A DNA stretch of 44,189 nt, from the IMG/VR virus record IMGVR_UViG_3300005527_000094, positions 1 to 44,189 of that record; one strand, 5' to 3'. The notes under the pieces were generated by a model, which had not been told where the DNA came from, ran no database searches, and was given only the letters and a program-made list of their open reading frames with translations. The DNA comes from a virus. Below are positions 17,359-24,188 of the stretch, piece after piece. Each line of letters opens with the position of its first letter. Position 1 is the first letter of the stretch. The position numbers and the translations under genes are program-made.

Positions 17359-17637
17359 ATGCTACAAACAAATGTAAATTATACAGTAGAACAAATAGCA
17401 AAAGCAGTTGAAATTAAATCTCAACTTGCTAAAAACTTTGACAAATTTACTAAAACACAAGAAGATGAATCTTTCACTTGTGCATGGAGTACTGAACCTG
17501 ATGCAGATGGAGATTGTAATTGGGAAACTTTTAGATTTTTTACAAATGGTAGATGTCAAATATCAGGAAACAATTACCATAGAGTTAAAAAATATATTAT
17601 CAGAACTGATGATGGCTCAATTGAATTTATCAACTAA
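17359..17637 (+). CDS. Small protein, unknown
   Basis: 92 residues (MLQTNVNYTVEQIAKAVEIK, then a Cys- and Trp-containing centre FTCAWSTEPDADGDCNWETF). It is enclosed by terminators on both sides. The N-terminal helix and C-terminal strands (YIIRTDDGSIEFI) suggest a small alpha/beta fold. An overlapping longer frame in another phase (17408-17692) runs across the downstream terminator and is judged a shadow. Function unknown. Confidence 0.6.
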   Translation: MLQTNVNYTVEQIAKAVEIKSQLAKNFDKFTKTQEDESFTCAWSTEPDADGDCNWETFRFFTNGRCQISGNNYHRVKKYIIRTDDGSIEFIN

Positions 17638-17641
17638 TCAT

Positions 17642-17668
17642 AAGGGAATCCCTAACAAGGATTCTCTT
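17642..17668 (+). terminator. Hairpin terminator
   Basis: AAGGGAATCC pairs with GGATTCTCTT (one G-U) around CTAACAA, followed by TTATTTTTT. Confidence 0.75.
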
Positions 17669-17699
17669 TTATTTTTTAATTTAACTAAATAATAAAGCT

Positions 17700-18059
17700 A
17701 TGAGTTTAGATATTTATGGTACAATGCCTGTACAAACACATCAATGTCCTAATTGTGGACATTGTGAAATAGGAACTTATGAAACCATATTTGAACATAA
17801 CATTACTCATAACCTTAGAGATATGGCAAGAGAATCAGGTTGTGGTATTTTATGGGATATGGATTATGATACAAAAGCAGGTGCTTTAATTGCTCCATTA
17901 ACTGAAGCAATACAAAATTTGCAAAATCATCCTGAAAAATTCAATGTATTTTCAGCATCTAATGGTTGGGGAACAAGAGAACAATTCATTCCTTGGTTAC
18001 AAAAACTATTAGTTGATTGCATTGCATTTCCACATGCAACTTTAAATATATCCAAATAA
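17700..18059 (+). CDS. Small protein with N-terminal zinc-ribbon-like Cys pair
   Basis: 119 residues. CPNCGHC at about residues 17-23 provides a Cys knuckle; the rest is helical with WDMDYDTKAGALIAPLTEAI and a Trp-rich centre (FSASNGWGTREQFIPWLQKL). A second Cys knuckle is not obvious. Bounded by terminators on both sides, so transcribed alone or by read-through. Function unknown. Confidence 0.6.
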   Translation: MSLDIYGTMPVQTHQCPNCGHCEIGTYETIFEHNITHNLRDMARESGCGILWDMDYDTKAGALIAPLTEAIQNLQNHPEKFNVFSASNGWGTREQFIPWLQKLLVDCIAFPHATLNISK

Positions 18060-18065
18060 CAAACC

Positions 18066-18097
18066 AAAGAATAACTGTAGAAATACAGTTATTCTTT
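18066..18097 (+). terminator. 14-bp hairpin terminator with GAAA tetraloop
   Basis: AAAGAATAACTGTA pairs perfectly with TACAGTTATTCTTT around GAAA, followed by T-rich sequence. Confidence 0.85.
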
Positions 18098-18112
18098 TAA
18101 ATTTATTTAAAC

Positions 18113-18313
18113 ATGAGTGAAGATTCAATTGTAAGACAAAACTTAATGGAAGTAGAAAATTACTCTCCTTATTGTGGTAATGACAATTGTAAACATAGAA
18201 ATCCAAGAACTACTTGGAGTCCACAAATTGAACAATTTACTTGTTCTTGTGGTTGGAGTTCTAAGTTTCCAATTGACTTTATTACAAGATATAAAAAGAA
18301 ATGGAACAAATAA
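18113..18313 (+). CDS. 66-residue zinc-ribbon protein
   Basis: Contains CGNDNCKHR near residues 21-29 and FTCSCGWSSKF near 43-53, giving two Cys/His pairs of a likely zinc ribbon, and a basic C terminus (RYKKKWNK). Twelve bases separate it from the next gene, which also ends in a zinc knuckle. It may bind nucleic acid or a host protein; not recognised. Confidence 0.6.
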   Translation: MSEDSIVRQNLMEVENYSPYCGNDNCKHRNPRTTWSPQIEQFTCSCGWSSKFPIDFITRYKKKWNK

Positions 18314-18325
18314 AACTATATAATT

Positions 18326-18616
18326 ATGAGCAATGAAAAAATGCCTGAAACTATCAAAGTTAATTTTTGGTGTAATGCAGGTTATACTGAAGAAATAGTT
18401 GAAGTAAAACTATATGAAGACAACGGCACCATTGAAGAACAAATACAAGAAGCATTTGAAAAATGGCTTGATAACAATGAAGATGTAGGTTGGGATATAG
18501 TTACTGATGAAAATGATATAACTTGCCCTTTTTGTGAAAGTGAAGAGAAAACAGAACTAAATACATATTGTAAATGGTTATGTTCTAATTGTGATAATGC
18601 TTACGGAGAAAACTAA
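18326..18616 (+). CDS. Small acidic protein with C-terminal zinc ribbon
   Basis: 96 residues. The first 65 are acidic and probably alpha/beta (IKVNFWCNAGYTEEIVEVKL ... EKWLDNNEDVGWDI). The last 30 hold CPFCESEE and WLCSNCDNAY, a four-Cys zinc ribbon. It forms a pair with the preceding zinc-ribbon gene and ends at a terminator. Function unknown. Confidence 0.6.
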   Translation: MSNEKMPETIKVNFWCNAGYTEEIVEVKLYEDNGTIEEQIQEAFEKWLDNNEDVGWDIVTDENDITCPFCESEEKTELNTYCKWLCSNCDNAYGEN

Positions 18617-18620
18617 AAAA

Positions 18621-18642
18621 AGAGAGCTTTAATTAGCTCTCT
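18621..18642 (+). terminator. Hairpin terminator
   Basis: AGAGAGCT pairs with AGCTCTCT around TTAATT. The downstream T run is weak (TATTG), so it may stop transcription only partly. Confidence 0.6.
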
Positions 18643-18671
18643 TATTGTAAACTTTTAAATATAAACAAATT

Positions 18672-18953
18672 ATGCAATATATATTATCAATCAAATTCCC
18701 TAAAATTGGATGGTGTTCTTATGAAACTTATAAAACTGAAGCAATGGATACAGTTGCATTAAGTTTTAAAGATTTTCCACATCATATTCTTGTAACTGTA
18801 TTTCATGAACAATTAAAATCAGGGCCTACAAGTGTAGGAGATTTTATTAAAGTTATTGCAGTAACAAGGGATGGAAATGTGAATGAGTTTAAATCTTATG
18901 AAGATTTTAAACAATATTTAATTGATATTTTTGATACTGAATTTGATTATTAA
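18672..18953 (+). CDS. Small protein, unknown
   Basis: 93 residues, mixed alpha/beta (MQYILSIKFPKIGWCSYETY ... DFIKVIAVTRDGNVNEFKSY), acidic C terminus. It is followed immediately by a long inverted repeat. No family recognised. Confidence 0.6.
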   Translation: MQYILSIKFPKIGWCSYETYKTEAMDTVALSFKDFPHHILVTVFHEQLKSGPTSVGDFIKVIAVTRDGNVNEFKSYEDFKQYLIDIFDTEFDY

Positions 18954-18955
18954 AC

Positions 18956-19064
18956 ACAAATGTCAATATGAAAAAAACTTTACAGGGGTTTCCTCTCTCT
19001 GGACTCTCTCCTTTACCAATATATAAGGGAAGGGAGTAAAGTATTATTTCATATTGACATTTGT
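18956..19064 (+). ncRNA. Long-armed inverted repeat, structured RNA candidate
   Basis: The 18-base arm ACAAATGTCAATATGAAA (18956-18973) is the exact reverse complement of 19047-19064. A second stem inside pairs ACTTTAC (18977-18983) with GTAAAGT (19036-19042). Between them is a C/T-rich stretch with CTCTCTC. There is no T run, so it is not a simple terminator. It could be an RNA, a processing site or a protein-binding cruciform. The right arm overlaps TTGACATTTGTCAA just before the next gene. Confidence 0.5.
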
Positions 19065-19093
19065 CAATTTTTATCAATTTTTAATTTATAAAA

Positions 19094-19597
19094 ATGAACA
19101 TATTTTTTAAAAGATTAGTTCATTATAAAACAAATATTTTTATGCTATGTCAAAACTTTTTAATTACTTATAAAAATGCAGAGGGATTACATTATGCTCC
19201 TTATGTTGTAACTAAAGCAACAGAACTTTTATATTTAATATCAGAACAATTATGTTATTTAGATTTAGAATATTCTAAGATTAGAAATGTATTAGTGTTT
19301 TCAGGTGGTAGTTGGGATTTTAAATATAATGAATATGGCCCAAAAATTATTACAAAACACGAGCAAAGAATAGATTCAGGTACAGGAATGATTACTTGGG
19401 ATATAGAATACAATGAAGAAATGGTTACAGCATTCTACAATTTAATACTAAAATGGGAAATGCTTCCACATTATTTTAACACACTTGCAGAATTTGTAGA
19501 AATCTATGGTGAGCAAATAAATTTATTACTTGGTGATTTTAAATCTATTAATAATATTGAATTAGTTATTCAACTACTTGATAGTTTAATGAGTTAA
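19094..19597 (+). CDS. Uncharacterised protein
   Basis: 167 residues, mainly helical with aromatic residues (VTKATELLYLISEQLCYLDL ... LPHYFNTLAEFVEIYGEQIN) and a central strand region (NVLVFSGGSWDFKYN). It is preceded by the inverted repeat and ends directly at a terminator whose first bases overlap the stop. No function recognised. Confidence 0.6.
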   Translation: MNIFFKRLVHYKTNIFMLCQNFLITYKNAEGLHYAPYVVTKATELLYLISEQLCYLDLEYSKIRNVLVFSGGSWDFKYNEYGPKIITKHEQRIDSGTGMITWDIEYNEEMVTAFYNLILKWEMLPHYFNTLAEFVEIYGEQINLLLGDFKSINNIELVIQLLDSLMS

Positions 19598-19624
19598 ATA
19601 TAAAAGGAGAAATCCTTTTATATT
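19597..19624 (+). terminator. Hairpin terminator with GAAA tetraloop
   Basis: AATATAAAAGGA pairs with TCCTTTTATATT around GAAA, followed by TTCTTTTC. Confidence 0.85.
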
Positions 19625-19634
19625 TTCTTTTCAT

Positions 19635-19667
19635 CCATTCCCTCTCCACCCCCACTTATTTTGGACA
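19635..19667 (+). promoter_or_regulatory. Phage promoter-like element, copy D
   Basis: CCATTCCCTCTCCACCCCC followed by ACTTATTTTGGACA. A TATTAGTTTG box, matching the Bacteroidota -7 consensus TAnnTTTG, lies at about 19690. It stands before a non-coding stretch closed by a terminator. Confidence 0.6.
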
Positions 19668-19875
19668 ATTAAATTATTACAGTTATCGTATTAGTTTGAC
19701 ATGGTGTATTAGTGTAATAATGTTATGGAAATAAAACAAACTAAAGGTGTTTTCCTTATTGCTTTGGAAATGTAAATCCACAATCTCAGAGCATTAGCAA
19801 ACTCGAATTCTAAAATTAAAGAGTGTTAAGCTCAAACTTAAAGGGAATGTCAATGAAAAACATTCCCTTTATTTT
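19668..19875 (+). ncRNA. Small non-coding transcript candidate, about 180-200 nt
   Basis: A promoter-like element precedes it, and a terminator hairpin ends it: AAAGGGAATGT (19840-19850) pairs with ACATTCCCTTT (19860-19870), then ATTTTACT. No reading frame of useful length is present. The unit is therefore best read as a short RNA gene, or as a leader attenuator for the structured region that follows. No known family recognised by eye. Confidence 0.5.
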
Positions 19876-19879
19876 ACTA

Positions 19880-20400
19880 AATAACAAAAGTCCAAACATC
19901 TAATAATATTGATTGTAGTTTTCTATAGGGAAACATAGTTGATATTGTTATACAAATTATTAAAATCATGTAATATTAAAACGTAGTTCTTGGTTATTCA
20001 GCATACCAAACAATAAGTTAAAATAAACAAACAGGCTAAACATTGATTCCTGAATGAACAGAAGTAAGCTTACAGCAATAAGGTGTAATTCCTTAACATG
20101 TTAGTGGATTAAAGTTCTACTGTAAGCTAAGTAAGCAAAATTCATTAAAGATGTCCAATGAAAGTTGGAATGTGTTGTTCTCTTGAGAAAGGAATAAAAA
20201 TCTATAGGTAAGAGGGAAAGCCAAGTAGCCCTACAACACAAATGAGTTCTCAGCAAGTGATTATGTATAGTTGAAAGTACTGCACTATCTGAAATATTGA
20301 TAGAACGAAATCATTGAAATAATCACGTGACCCTACTCTTACAATGACAGAGAAATCGTTTCCTTTGGGGATAGTTGTAAGAGAGGGTTCTAAAAAAATA
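19880..20400 (+). ncRNA. Large structured non-coding region upstream of HNH gene
   Basis: About 520 bases with no gene but many exact long-range pairings. AGCTTACAG (20067-20075) pairs with CTGTAAGCT (20120-20128) and encloses TAAGG/CCTTA. TGTGTTGT (20171-20178) pairs with ACAACACA (20233-20240). GTGATTAT (20257-20264) pairs with ATAATCAC (20319-20326) and encloses the CTATC/GATAG hairpin. A 14-bp stem with one bulged A joins 20330-20344 to 20375-20388. This looks like one multi-branched RNA. It may be an ornate phage RNA, as known near phage tRNAs, or part of a self-splicing intron. The strand is taken from the surrounding genes. Confidence 0.55.
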
Positions 20401-20410
20401 AATTTATCAT

Positions 20411-20725
20411 ATGGAAAAGTGGAAAAACATTGAAGAATCTAATAATTATGAAATATCTAATTATGGCAGATTTAAAAACAGAAAAGGTAAAATATTAAAA
20501 TGTAATATAAATAAAAGAGGATATTTATATTGTAACATTAGTATTAAAGGTAAAGTTAAAAAAGTAAAAATTCACATCTTAGTAGCTAAAGCTTTTTGTG
20601 AAAATTTACAAAACAAAGATACAGTTAACCATATGGATGGGAATAAACTCAATAATAACAGTTCAAATTTAGAATGGTTAACAAGAAAAGAAAATGTTCA
20701 ACATTATTATAAAAACAAAAAGTAA
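20411..20725 (+). CDS. HNH homing endonuclease with NUMOD4 motif
   Basis: 104 residues. The start (EKWKNIEESNNYEISNYGRFKN) is the NUMOD4 motif. The HNH motif follows: His55 in KIHILVAKAF, NHMDGNKLNNN at 73-83 with His74 and Asp76, and NLEWLTRKENVQH at 86-98. Such enzymes nick or cut DNA and spread as selfish elements, free-standing or inside introns. It sits inside a highly structured non-coding stretch, with structured RNA on both sides, so it may have inserted into, or be carried by, an RNA element. Confidence 0.88.
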   Translation: MEKWKNIEESNNYEISNYGRFKNRKGKILKCNINKRGYLYCNISIKGKVKKVKIHILVAKAFCENLQNKDTVNHMDGNKLNNNSSNLEWLTRKENVQHYYKNKK

Positions 20726-20851
20726 AAATGGTTATATGTAGTCAGCCCTGAAAGTTGGCAGCTAACCATTTGTTTAACAATGTAAAGAAATAGTTAGTCA
20801 GCTGGTGTATAGTTGCCTAACGTCCACAATTTAGCACGTACATTGTTTTTT
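20726..20851 (+). ncRNA. Structured RNA segment downstream of HNH gene
   Basis: Two adjacent hairpin modules. AAATGGTTA (20726-20734) pairs with TAACCATTT (20763-20771). AACAATGTA (20776-20784) pairs with TACATTGTT (20839-20847) and is followed by TTTTTAA, a terminator-like end. Each module contains TAGTCAGC, so they may be duplicates. With the structured stretch upstream of the HNH gene this may form one RNA interrupted by the gene. Confidence 0.5.
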
Positions 20852-20888
20852 AACTAATTTAATAACTCTAAATAAAACTCAAAAAACC

Positions 20889-21635
20889 ATGAAAAACTAT
20901 CAAAAAATTACAACAGAAGAAATCTTAAATTTCTTAATGCAATTTTCTATTTTTGGAAATGCTTCAGAATTTATTAGACAATACCTTTGCCTTATGTTTA
21001 TGATTAAAACTGAAGACAAAGATGTAAAATTACAAATTGACCTTGTAACTAAAGGTTATAAAGAATTAATAAGAACTTTAAAAATGCAAAGTGCTAATCA
21101 CACTTATGATGAAGATGCACGAGTATTTGTTATTCCTGAATTACTTATTATTTGGGATAATAAAATAGAAAGAAGATGTATTGAAGATTTTAAAGACCTT
21201 GAACTTTTACATGCTGATGATTGGACTTTAATATCTAAGAAAACTTTCTTATTAACTTCTGACAAAGGTTTGCAAAGAACAATTATGTATTTTGAAGAAA
21301 TAGAAAACAATTTTTACACAACTCCCGAACAAGGAAATTATTTTCAAGAAAGTGAGCCAAAACTTATGTTCTTTCAATTGATGTTTCTTAACATGTTTAA
21401 AAAACAAGTTAACAATAGAAATTGTAATTGGCCTGTAATGAATCAAATGTTTAAGGGAGCATTTGAAGAACTTTGTGAAATCCCTGTAGCTATCAATATT
21501 GACACTAAAAGAATTTTCAATTTTAATCATTATCTTAGACAATCAAGAGAATACAATGAAATTGATGATTGTATTTATGTTAATAACACAATCATTGATG
21601 AAAATTGGCACATAGAAAATAAAATTGCAGCATAA
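20889..21635 (+). CDS. Uncharacterised 248-residue protein
   Basis: 248 residues, largely helical, with aromatic and charged residues (ITTEEILNFLMQFSIFGNAS, then EDARVFVIPELLIIWDNKIE, later LMFFQLMFLNMFKKQVNN). No signal peptide and no recognisable catalytic motif. It is the largest gene of the accessory region and stands alone between the structured RNA stretch and a GAAA-loop terminator. Confidence 0.6.
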   Translation: MKNYQKITTEEILNFLMQFSIFGNASEFIRQYLCLMFMIKTEDKDVKLQIDLVTKGYKELIRTLKMQSANHTYDEDARVFVIPELLIIWDNKIERRCIEDFKDLELLHADDWTLISKKTFLLTSDKGLQRTIMYFEEIENNFYTTPEQGNYFQESEPKLMFFQLMFLNMFKKQVNNRNCNWPVMNQMFKGAFEELCEIPVAINIDTKRIFNFNHYLRQSREYNEIDDCIYVNNTIIDENWHIENKIAA

Positions 21636-21640
21636 TCATT

Positions 21641-21662
21641 AGGGGAGTAGAAATATTCCCCT
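21641..21662 (+). terminator. Hairpin terminator with GAAA tetraloop
   Basis: AGGGGAGTA pairs with TATTCCCCT (one G-U) around GAAA, followed by TTATTTTTT. Confidence 0.85.
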
Positions 21663-21693
21663 TTATTTTTTAATTTTGATAATAATTAACATT

Positions 21694-21984
21694 ATGAACA
21701 GCATCATAGAAGCAATTGAAAAAGAAGTCAAAAGACTTATGTCAACTTCTAATAGATTTGGAGGTAAAAGACAAGAAACTTATGAAACAGCATTAAAAGA
21801 GGTATTGAGATTTATAGAACCTCTTAAAAATCAAGAATTAACAAATCAACAATATCATTTTAATCATGGAAAAACTCATGGTTTTGAACAAGCAAAATCA
21901 GTTTATGACCCTCAAGTAAATCTTTTACAAAACATTTTGAAATTAACCAATGAATTTAATCAACAAAATCCACCATTAACATGA
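21694..21984 (+). CDS. Small helical protein, unknown
   Basis: I take the ATG at 21694; an upstream TTG at 21676 would add six residues but is less likely. The 96-residue product is helical and charged (MNSIIEAIEKEVKRLMSTSN ... YETALKEVLRFIEPLKNQEL). Its stop overlaps the next start by four bases (ATGA), so it is coupled with the outer-membrane-like gene. Function unknown. Confidence 0.6.
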   Translation: MNSIIEAIEKEVKRLMSTSNRFGGKRQETYETALKEVLRFIEPLKNQELTNQQYHFNHGKTHGFEQAKSVYDPQVNLLQNILKLTNEFNQQNPPLT

Positions 21985-22436
21985 AAAACATTATTATTTT
22001 ATTAGCACTTTTTATTGTTCAGTTTAGCAATGCACAAGTTAATCCTCATTTTGGATTAGGCATTGATTACGGAGTTGAACAAGAAACAAAACCTGCAATT
22101 ATTGTAGGAATTGATTACAAATTACTACGTGCTCACATTGGAGTATTCCCTAATTTTTATAAATTGGGAATAGGAATGCAAAAGGGATATTGTGTATTTG
22201 ATGTACACCAAAAATACTTTGTCACTAACAAAGAGATAACAGTAAATTGGTCAAATATCATTTACAAACATAAGAGTTTTGTAACTGGTGTAACTGCTGG
22301 AGGTAGATACATATTTAAAGATAAGTTAGAAGTTAATTTAAACTTTGGACTTGATTGGATATGGAAAAGTCAAAAAGCAAATACTAATGTTACATTCTCA
22401 CTATTATTTCACATTAAACCACATGAGTTTAAATGA
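21981..22436 (+). CDS. Signal-peptide protein, small outer-membrane beta-barrel candidate
   Basis: 151 residues. A signal peptide (MKNIIILLALFIVQFSNA, cleaved before QV) is followed by alternating strands with aromatic ends (FGLGIDYGVEQ, AIIVGIDYKLL, RAHIGVFPNFYKLGIGMQKG, VTAGGRYIFKDKLEVNLNFG, TFSLLFHI). This fits a small beta-barrel or surface beta protein of a Bacteroidota envelope. It overlaps the genes on both sides by four bases. If made during infection it could change the host surface, for example by masking a receptor; that role is inferred. Confidence 0.6.
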   Translation: MKNIIILLALFIVQFSNAQVNPHFGLGIDYGVEQETKPAIIVGIDYKLLRAHIGVFPNFYKLGIGMQKGYCVFDVHQKYFVTNKEITVNWSNIIYKHKSFVTGVTAGGRYIFKDKLEVNLNFGLDWIWKSQKANTNVTFSLLFHIKPHEFK

Positions 22437-22735
22437 ATAAAGTAAAATGTATTAATGACAACTTTTCAAAAGTAATTGAAGAGTTAACAAGAGAAGCTAA
22501 AGGATTGCCATTATCTTTTCCTGTAAAAGGAGAAACTTACACCATTAGAGAAACATTTGACAATGATGGATTAGTAGTTTCTTATTTACTTGAAGAGATA
22601 AGAAATCCTACATTTACCATTCCTTCATTGGGTGGTATTAGAAGAGAACTCTCATTTGCTGAATGGAGATTTGAACATATTCATGAAGACATTACAGCAG
22701 AAATAGAAGAAACACAATTATTACAAACTATTTAA
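22433..22735 (+). CDS. Small protein, unknown
   Basis: 100 residues, alpha/beta (VIEELTREAKGLPLSFPVKG ... YTIRETFDNDGLVVSYLLEE), acidic C terminus. ATGA overlap with the outer-membrane-like gene upstream shows translational coupling. The fold resembles small phage early proteins, with no motif I can name. Confidence 0.6.
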   Translation: MNKVKCINDNFSKVIEELTREAKGLPLSFPVKGETYTIRETFDNDGLVVSYLLEEIRNPTFTIPSLGGIRRELSFAEWRFEHIHEDITAEIEETQLLQTI

Positions 22736-22747
22736 TTAAAACAAATC

Positions 22748-23056
22748 ATGAAAAACATCAAATTCAAAAGCACAGGAGCTGTAATCAGAGCAACAAATGA
22801 AGAAGCTAAATTACTTCATCAAGAAGATTTAGTTGTATATGTAAATAAAGGAAAACAAAAATCCTATGCTAACAAACAACTAAAGAAATTGAACAATTAT
22901 GTGTTTGGTAAACTAAGAGCAGGCAAGAAACAAGTAATTGTTAATGAAGCTAAAAAACAATTTAGTTTCATTCATATCAAAACACAAGGCAAAACCTCAT
23001 ACCCTGTACATGCAGGAATGAGAAACAGTTATGACATAAAATTCCAAGAGAATTAA
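22748..23056 (+). CDS. Small basic protein, unknown
   Basis: 102 residues, Lys-rich (MKNIKFKSTGAVIRATNEEA ... NKGKQKSYANKQLKKLNNYV). Mixed alpha/beta with a positively charged surface, so nucleic-acid binding is possible but not shown. It starts 12 bases after the previous gene and is followed by a perfect GAAA-loop terminator. Confidence 0.6.
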   Translation: MKNIKFKSTGAVIRATNEEAKLLHQEDLVVYVNKGKQKSYANKQLKKLNNYVFGKLRAGKKQVIVNEAKKQFSFIHIKTQGKTSYPVHAGMRNSYDIKFQEN

Positions 23057-23067
23057 TTAGTAACATT

Positions 23068-23093
23068 AAAGGGAATGAGAAATCATTCCCTTT
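23068..23093 (+). terminator. Hairpin terminator with GAAA tetraloop
   Basis: AAAGGGAATGA pairs perfectly with TCATTCCCTTT around GAAA, followed by TCAATTT. Confidence 0.85.
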
Positions 23094-23108
23094 TCAATTT
23101 ATAAAACT

Positions 23109-23384
23109 ATGGGAAAAAAGAAATATAATGTAGAGCAATTAATTCAAGAAGCTTTACACAATGAATGGGTAGGTAAAACAATACATTATGACTATTATTT
23201 AGATACAAATAAAATAATGGTGAGTGATGAAGTTGAACCTAAACATAACTTGTTAGTGAGTAATGTGAAAGTTGAAACAATACTTGGAAAACATCATGTG
23301 TATTTTCAAGGATATGATATTTCTACAACAAGAGAAGAATCTAAATGGGTTGAAGTAATTTCATTTTTTCGTAACACTTTTTAA
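23109..23384 (+). CDS. Small protein, unknown
   Basis: 91 residues, beginning with a basic helix (GKKKYNVEQLIQEALHNEWV) and then strands (TIHYDYYLDTNKIMVSDEVE ... HHVYFQGYDISTTREES). It opens a new unit after a terminator and precedes a 29-residue frame. No family recognised. Confidence 0.55.
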   Translation: MGKKKYNVEQLIQEALHNEWVGKTIHYDYYLDTNKIMVSDEVEPKHNLLVSNVKVETILGKHHVYFQGYDISTTREESKWVEVISFFRNTF

Positions 23385-23396
23385 TTTCAAACAACT

Positions 23397-23486
23397 ATGA
23401 ATATTCAGAATAATGGTGGAGAAACCACTACAGGACAAGAAGCACCTTCTCAAACACAAATTAAGACTGGAGCAGGACAAAGATGA
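23397..23486 (+). CDS. 29-residue Gln/Gly/Thr-rich small protein
   Basis: ATG at 23397, TGA at 23484-23486 overlapping the ATG of the next gene (ATGA). The peptide (MNIQNNGGETTTGQEAPSQT, then QIKTGAGQR) is polar and probably disordered. The ACTATG start context and the exact stop/start overlap support translation. Function unknown; it may mainly couple translation of the next gene. Confidence 0.5.
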   Translation: MNIQNNGGETTTGQEAPSQTQIKTGAGQR

Positions 23487-23752
23487 GCAAACAAGAAATA
23501 GAAGAATTCTTAGATGAATGTTATGGAAACATAAAGAAATCTATAGATTCAGGAGCAGTTGAGGGATGTACTAAAGCAGTAATTAAAGCTAATTTATTAT
23601 ATTGCTATACCCAATTACAAATGAGATTTTTAGAAAATCATAATCTCAGAAAATTTGAAGAAAACAAAGAAATTATACATGCTTGTGTTGAATTAAGTAA
23701 TGAACAAGCAGTATTTGTAAATAACTATTTTAAATCATTGAAAAAACCATAA
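23483..23752 (+). CDS. Small helical protein, unknown
   Basis: 89 residues, all-helical (SKQEIEEFLDECYGNIKKSI ... ANLLYCYTQLQMRFLENHNL). Coupled to the preceding 29-residue frame by ATGA and followed after two bases by a membrane protein gene. Unknown. Confidence 0.6.
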   Translation: MSKQEIEEFLDECYGNIKKSIDSGAVEGCTKAVIKANLLYCYTQLQMRFLENHNLRKFEENKEIIHACVELSNEQAVFVNNYFKSLKKP

Positions 23753-23754
23753 TT

Positions 23755-23937
23755 ATGACATATTTATTATTTTCAGTATTAGTTGCACTTGGAATGACAA
23801 TTGGTGAAATTGATTGGAAAAAACCAAGTTTTCTTGAAATATTAGTTTCTTTCATAGTTCTTTTTCCATTACATTTTGCAATATGGCCTATACTTATGGG
23901 TGCAACATTTGTAAAAATTAAAAGAAATCTCAAATGA
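23755..23937 (+). CDS. Small membrane protein, two transmembrane segments
   Basis: 60 residues. Helices at about 2-17 (TYLLFSVLVALGMTIG) and 27-50 (FLEILVSFIVLFPLHFAIWPILMG), basic tail (VKIKRNLK) suggesting a cytoplasmic C terminus. The stop overlaps the next start by four bases. An antisense frame of similar length is a shadow. Role unknown; holin-like size, but it is far from the endolysin. Confidence 0.6.
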   Translation: MTYLLFSVLVALGMTIGEIDWKKPSFLEILVSFIVLFPLHFAIWPILMGATFVKIKRNLK

Positions 23938-24188
23938 AAATAGAAATTATAAATGGAGCTGATGACAGTATCATAGAATCTTATGATTCTAATGTTGTAG
24001 AATCTGCAATTTATCTTCCAATGTTACATGTAGGAGATAGTGTGTTAACAATTGGTGGATTACATGGAATTATCATTTATAAAGAATTAGATATTTTTAG
24101 AAAAATTCTTAGAATATTCTTATCTTTAAGTATTGATAAAATGGATGATACATTAAGTGCACAACCACAACAAAGAAATGGGGAATGA
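23934..24188 (+). CDS. Small protein, unknown
   Basis: 84 residues. A beta-rich start (MKIEIINGADDSIIESYDSN ... GDSVLTIGGLHGIIIYKEL) is followed by an amphipathic helix (FRKILRIFLSLSIDKM). Overlaps the membrane protein gene by four bases. Unknown. Confidence 0.6.
   Translation: MKIEIINGADDSIIESYDSNVVESAIYLPMLHVGDSVLTIGGLHGIIIYKELDIFRKILRIFLSLSIDKMDDTLSAQPQQRNGE

Noticed and set aside
17408-17692. Overlapping 94-residue frame in another phase
   Set aside because: It runs through the hairpin terminator at 17642-17668 and its protein is Leu/Asn-rich with no fold sense; the 17359-17637 frame fits between the terminators.
19880-20400. Group I intron on the minus strand
   Set aside because: Read on the minus strand, ACTATCCCC ... 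GAGTAGGGTCACGTGA looks like parts of group I P7-P3 segments, but the complete P, Q, R, S set and flanking exons could not be found, and all nearby genes run on plus. Kept only as an alternative in a finding.
23755-23937. Holin assignment for the small two-helix membrane proteins
   Set aside because: Size and topology would fit, but both lie in the early arm on the opposite strand from the endolysin, so the label is not supported.
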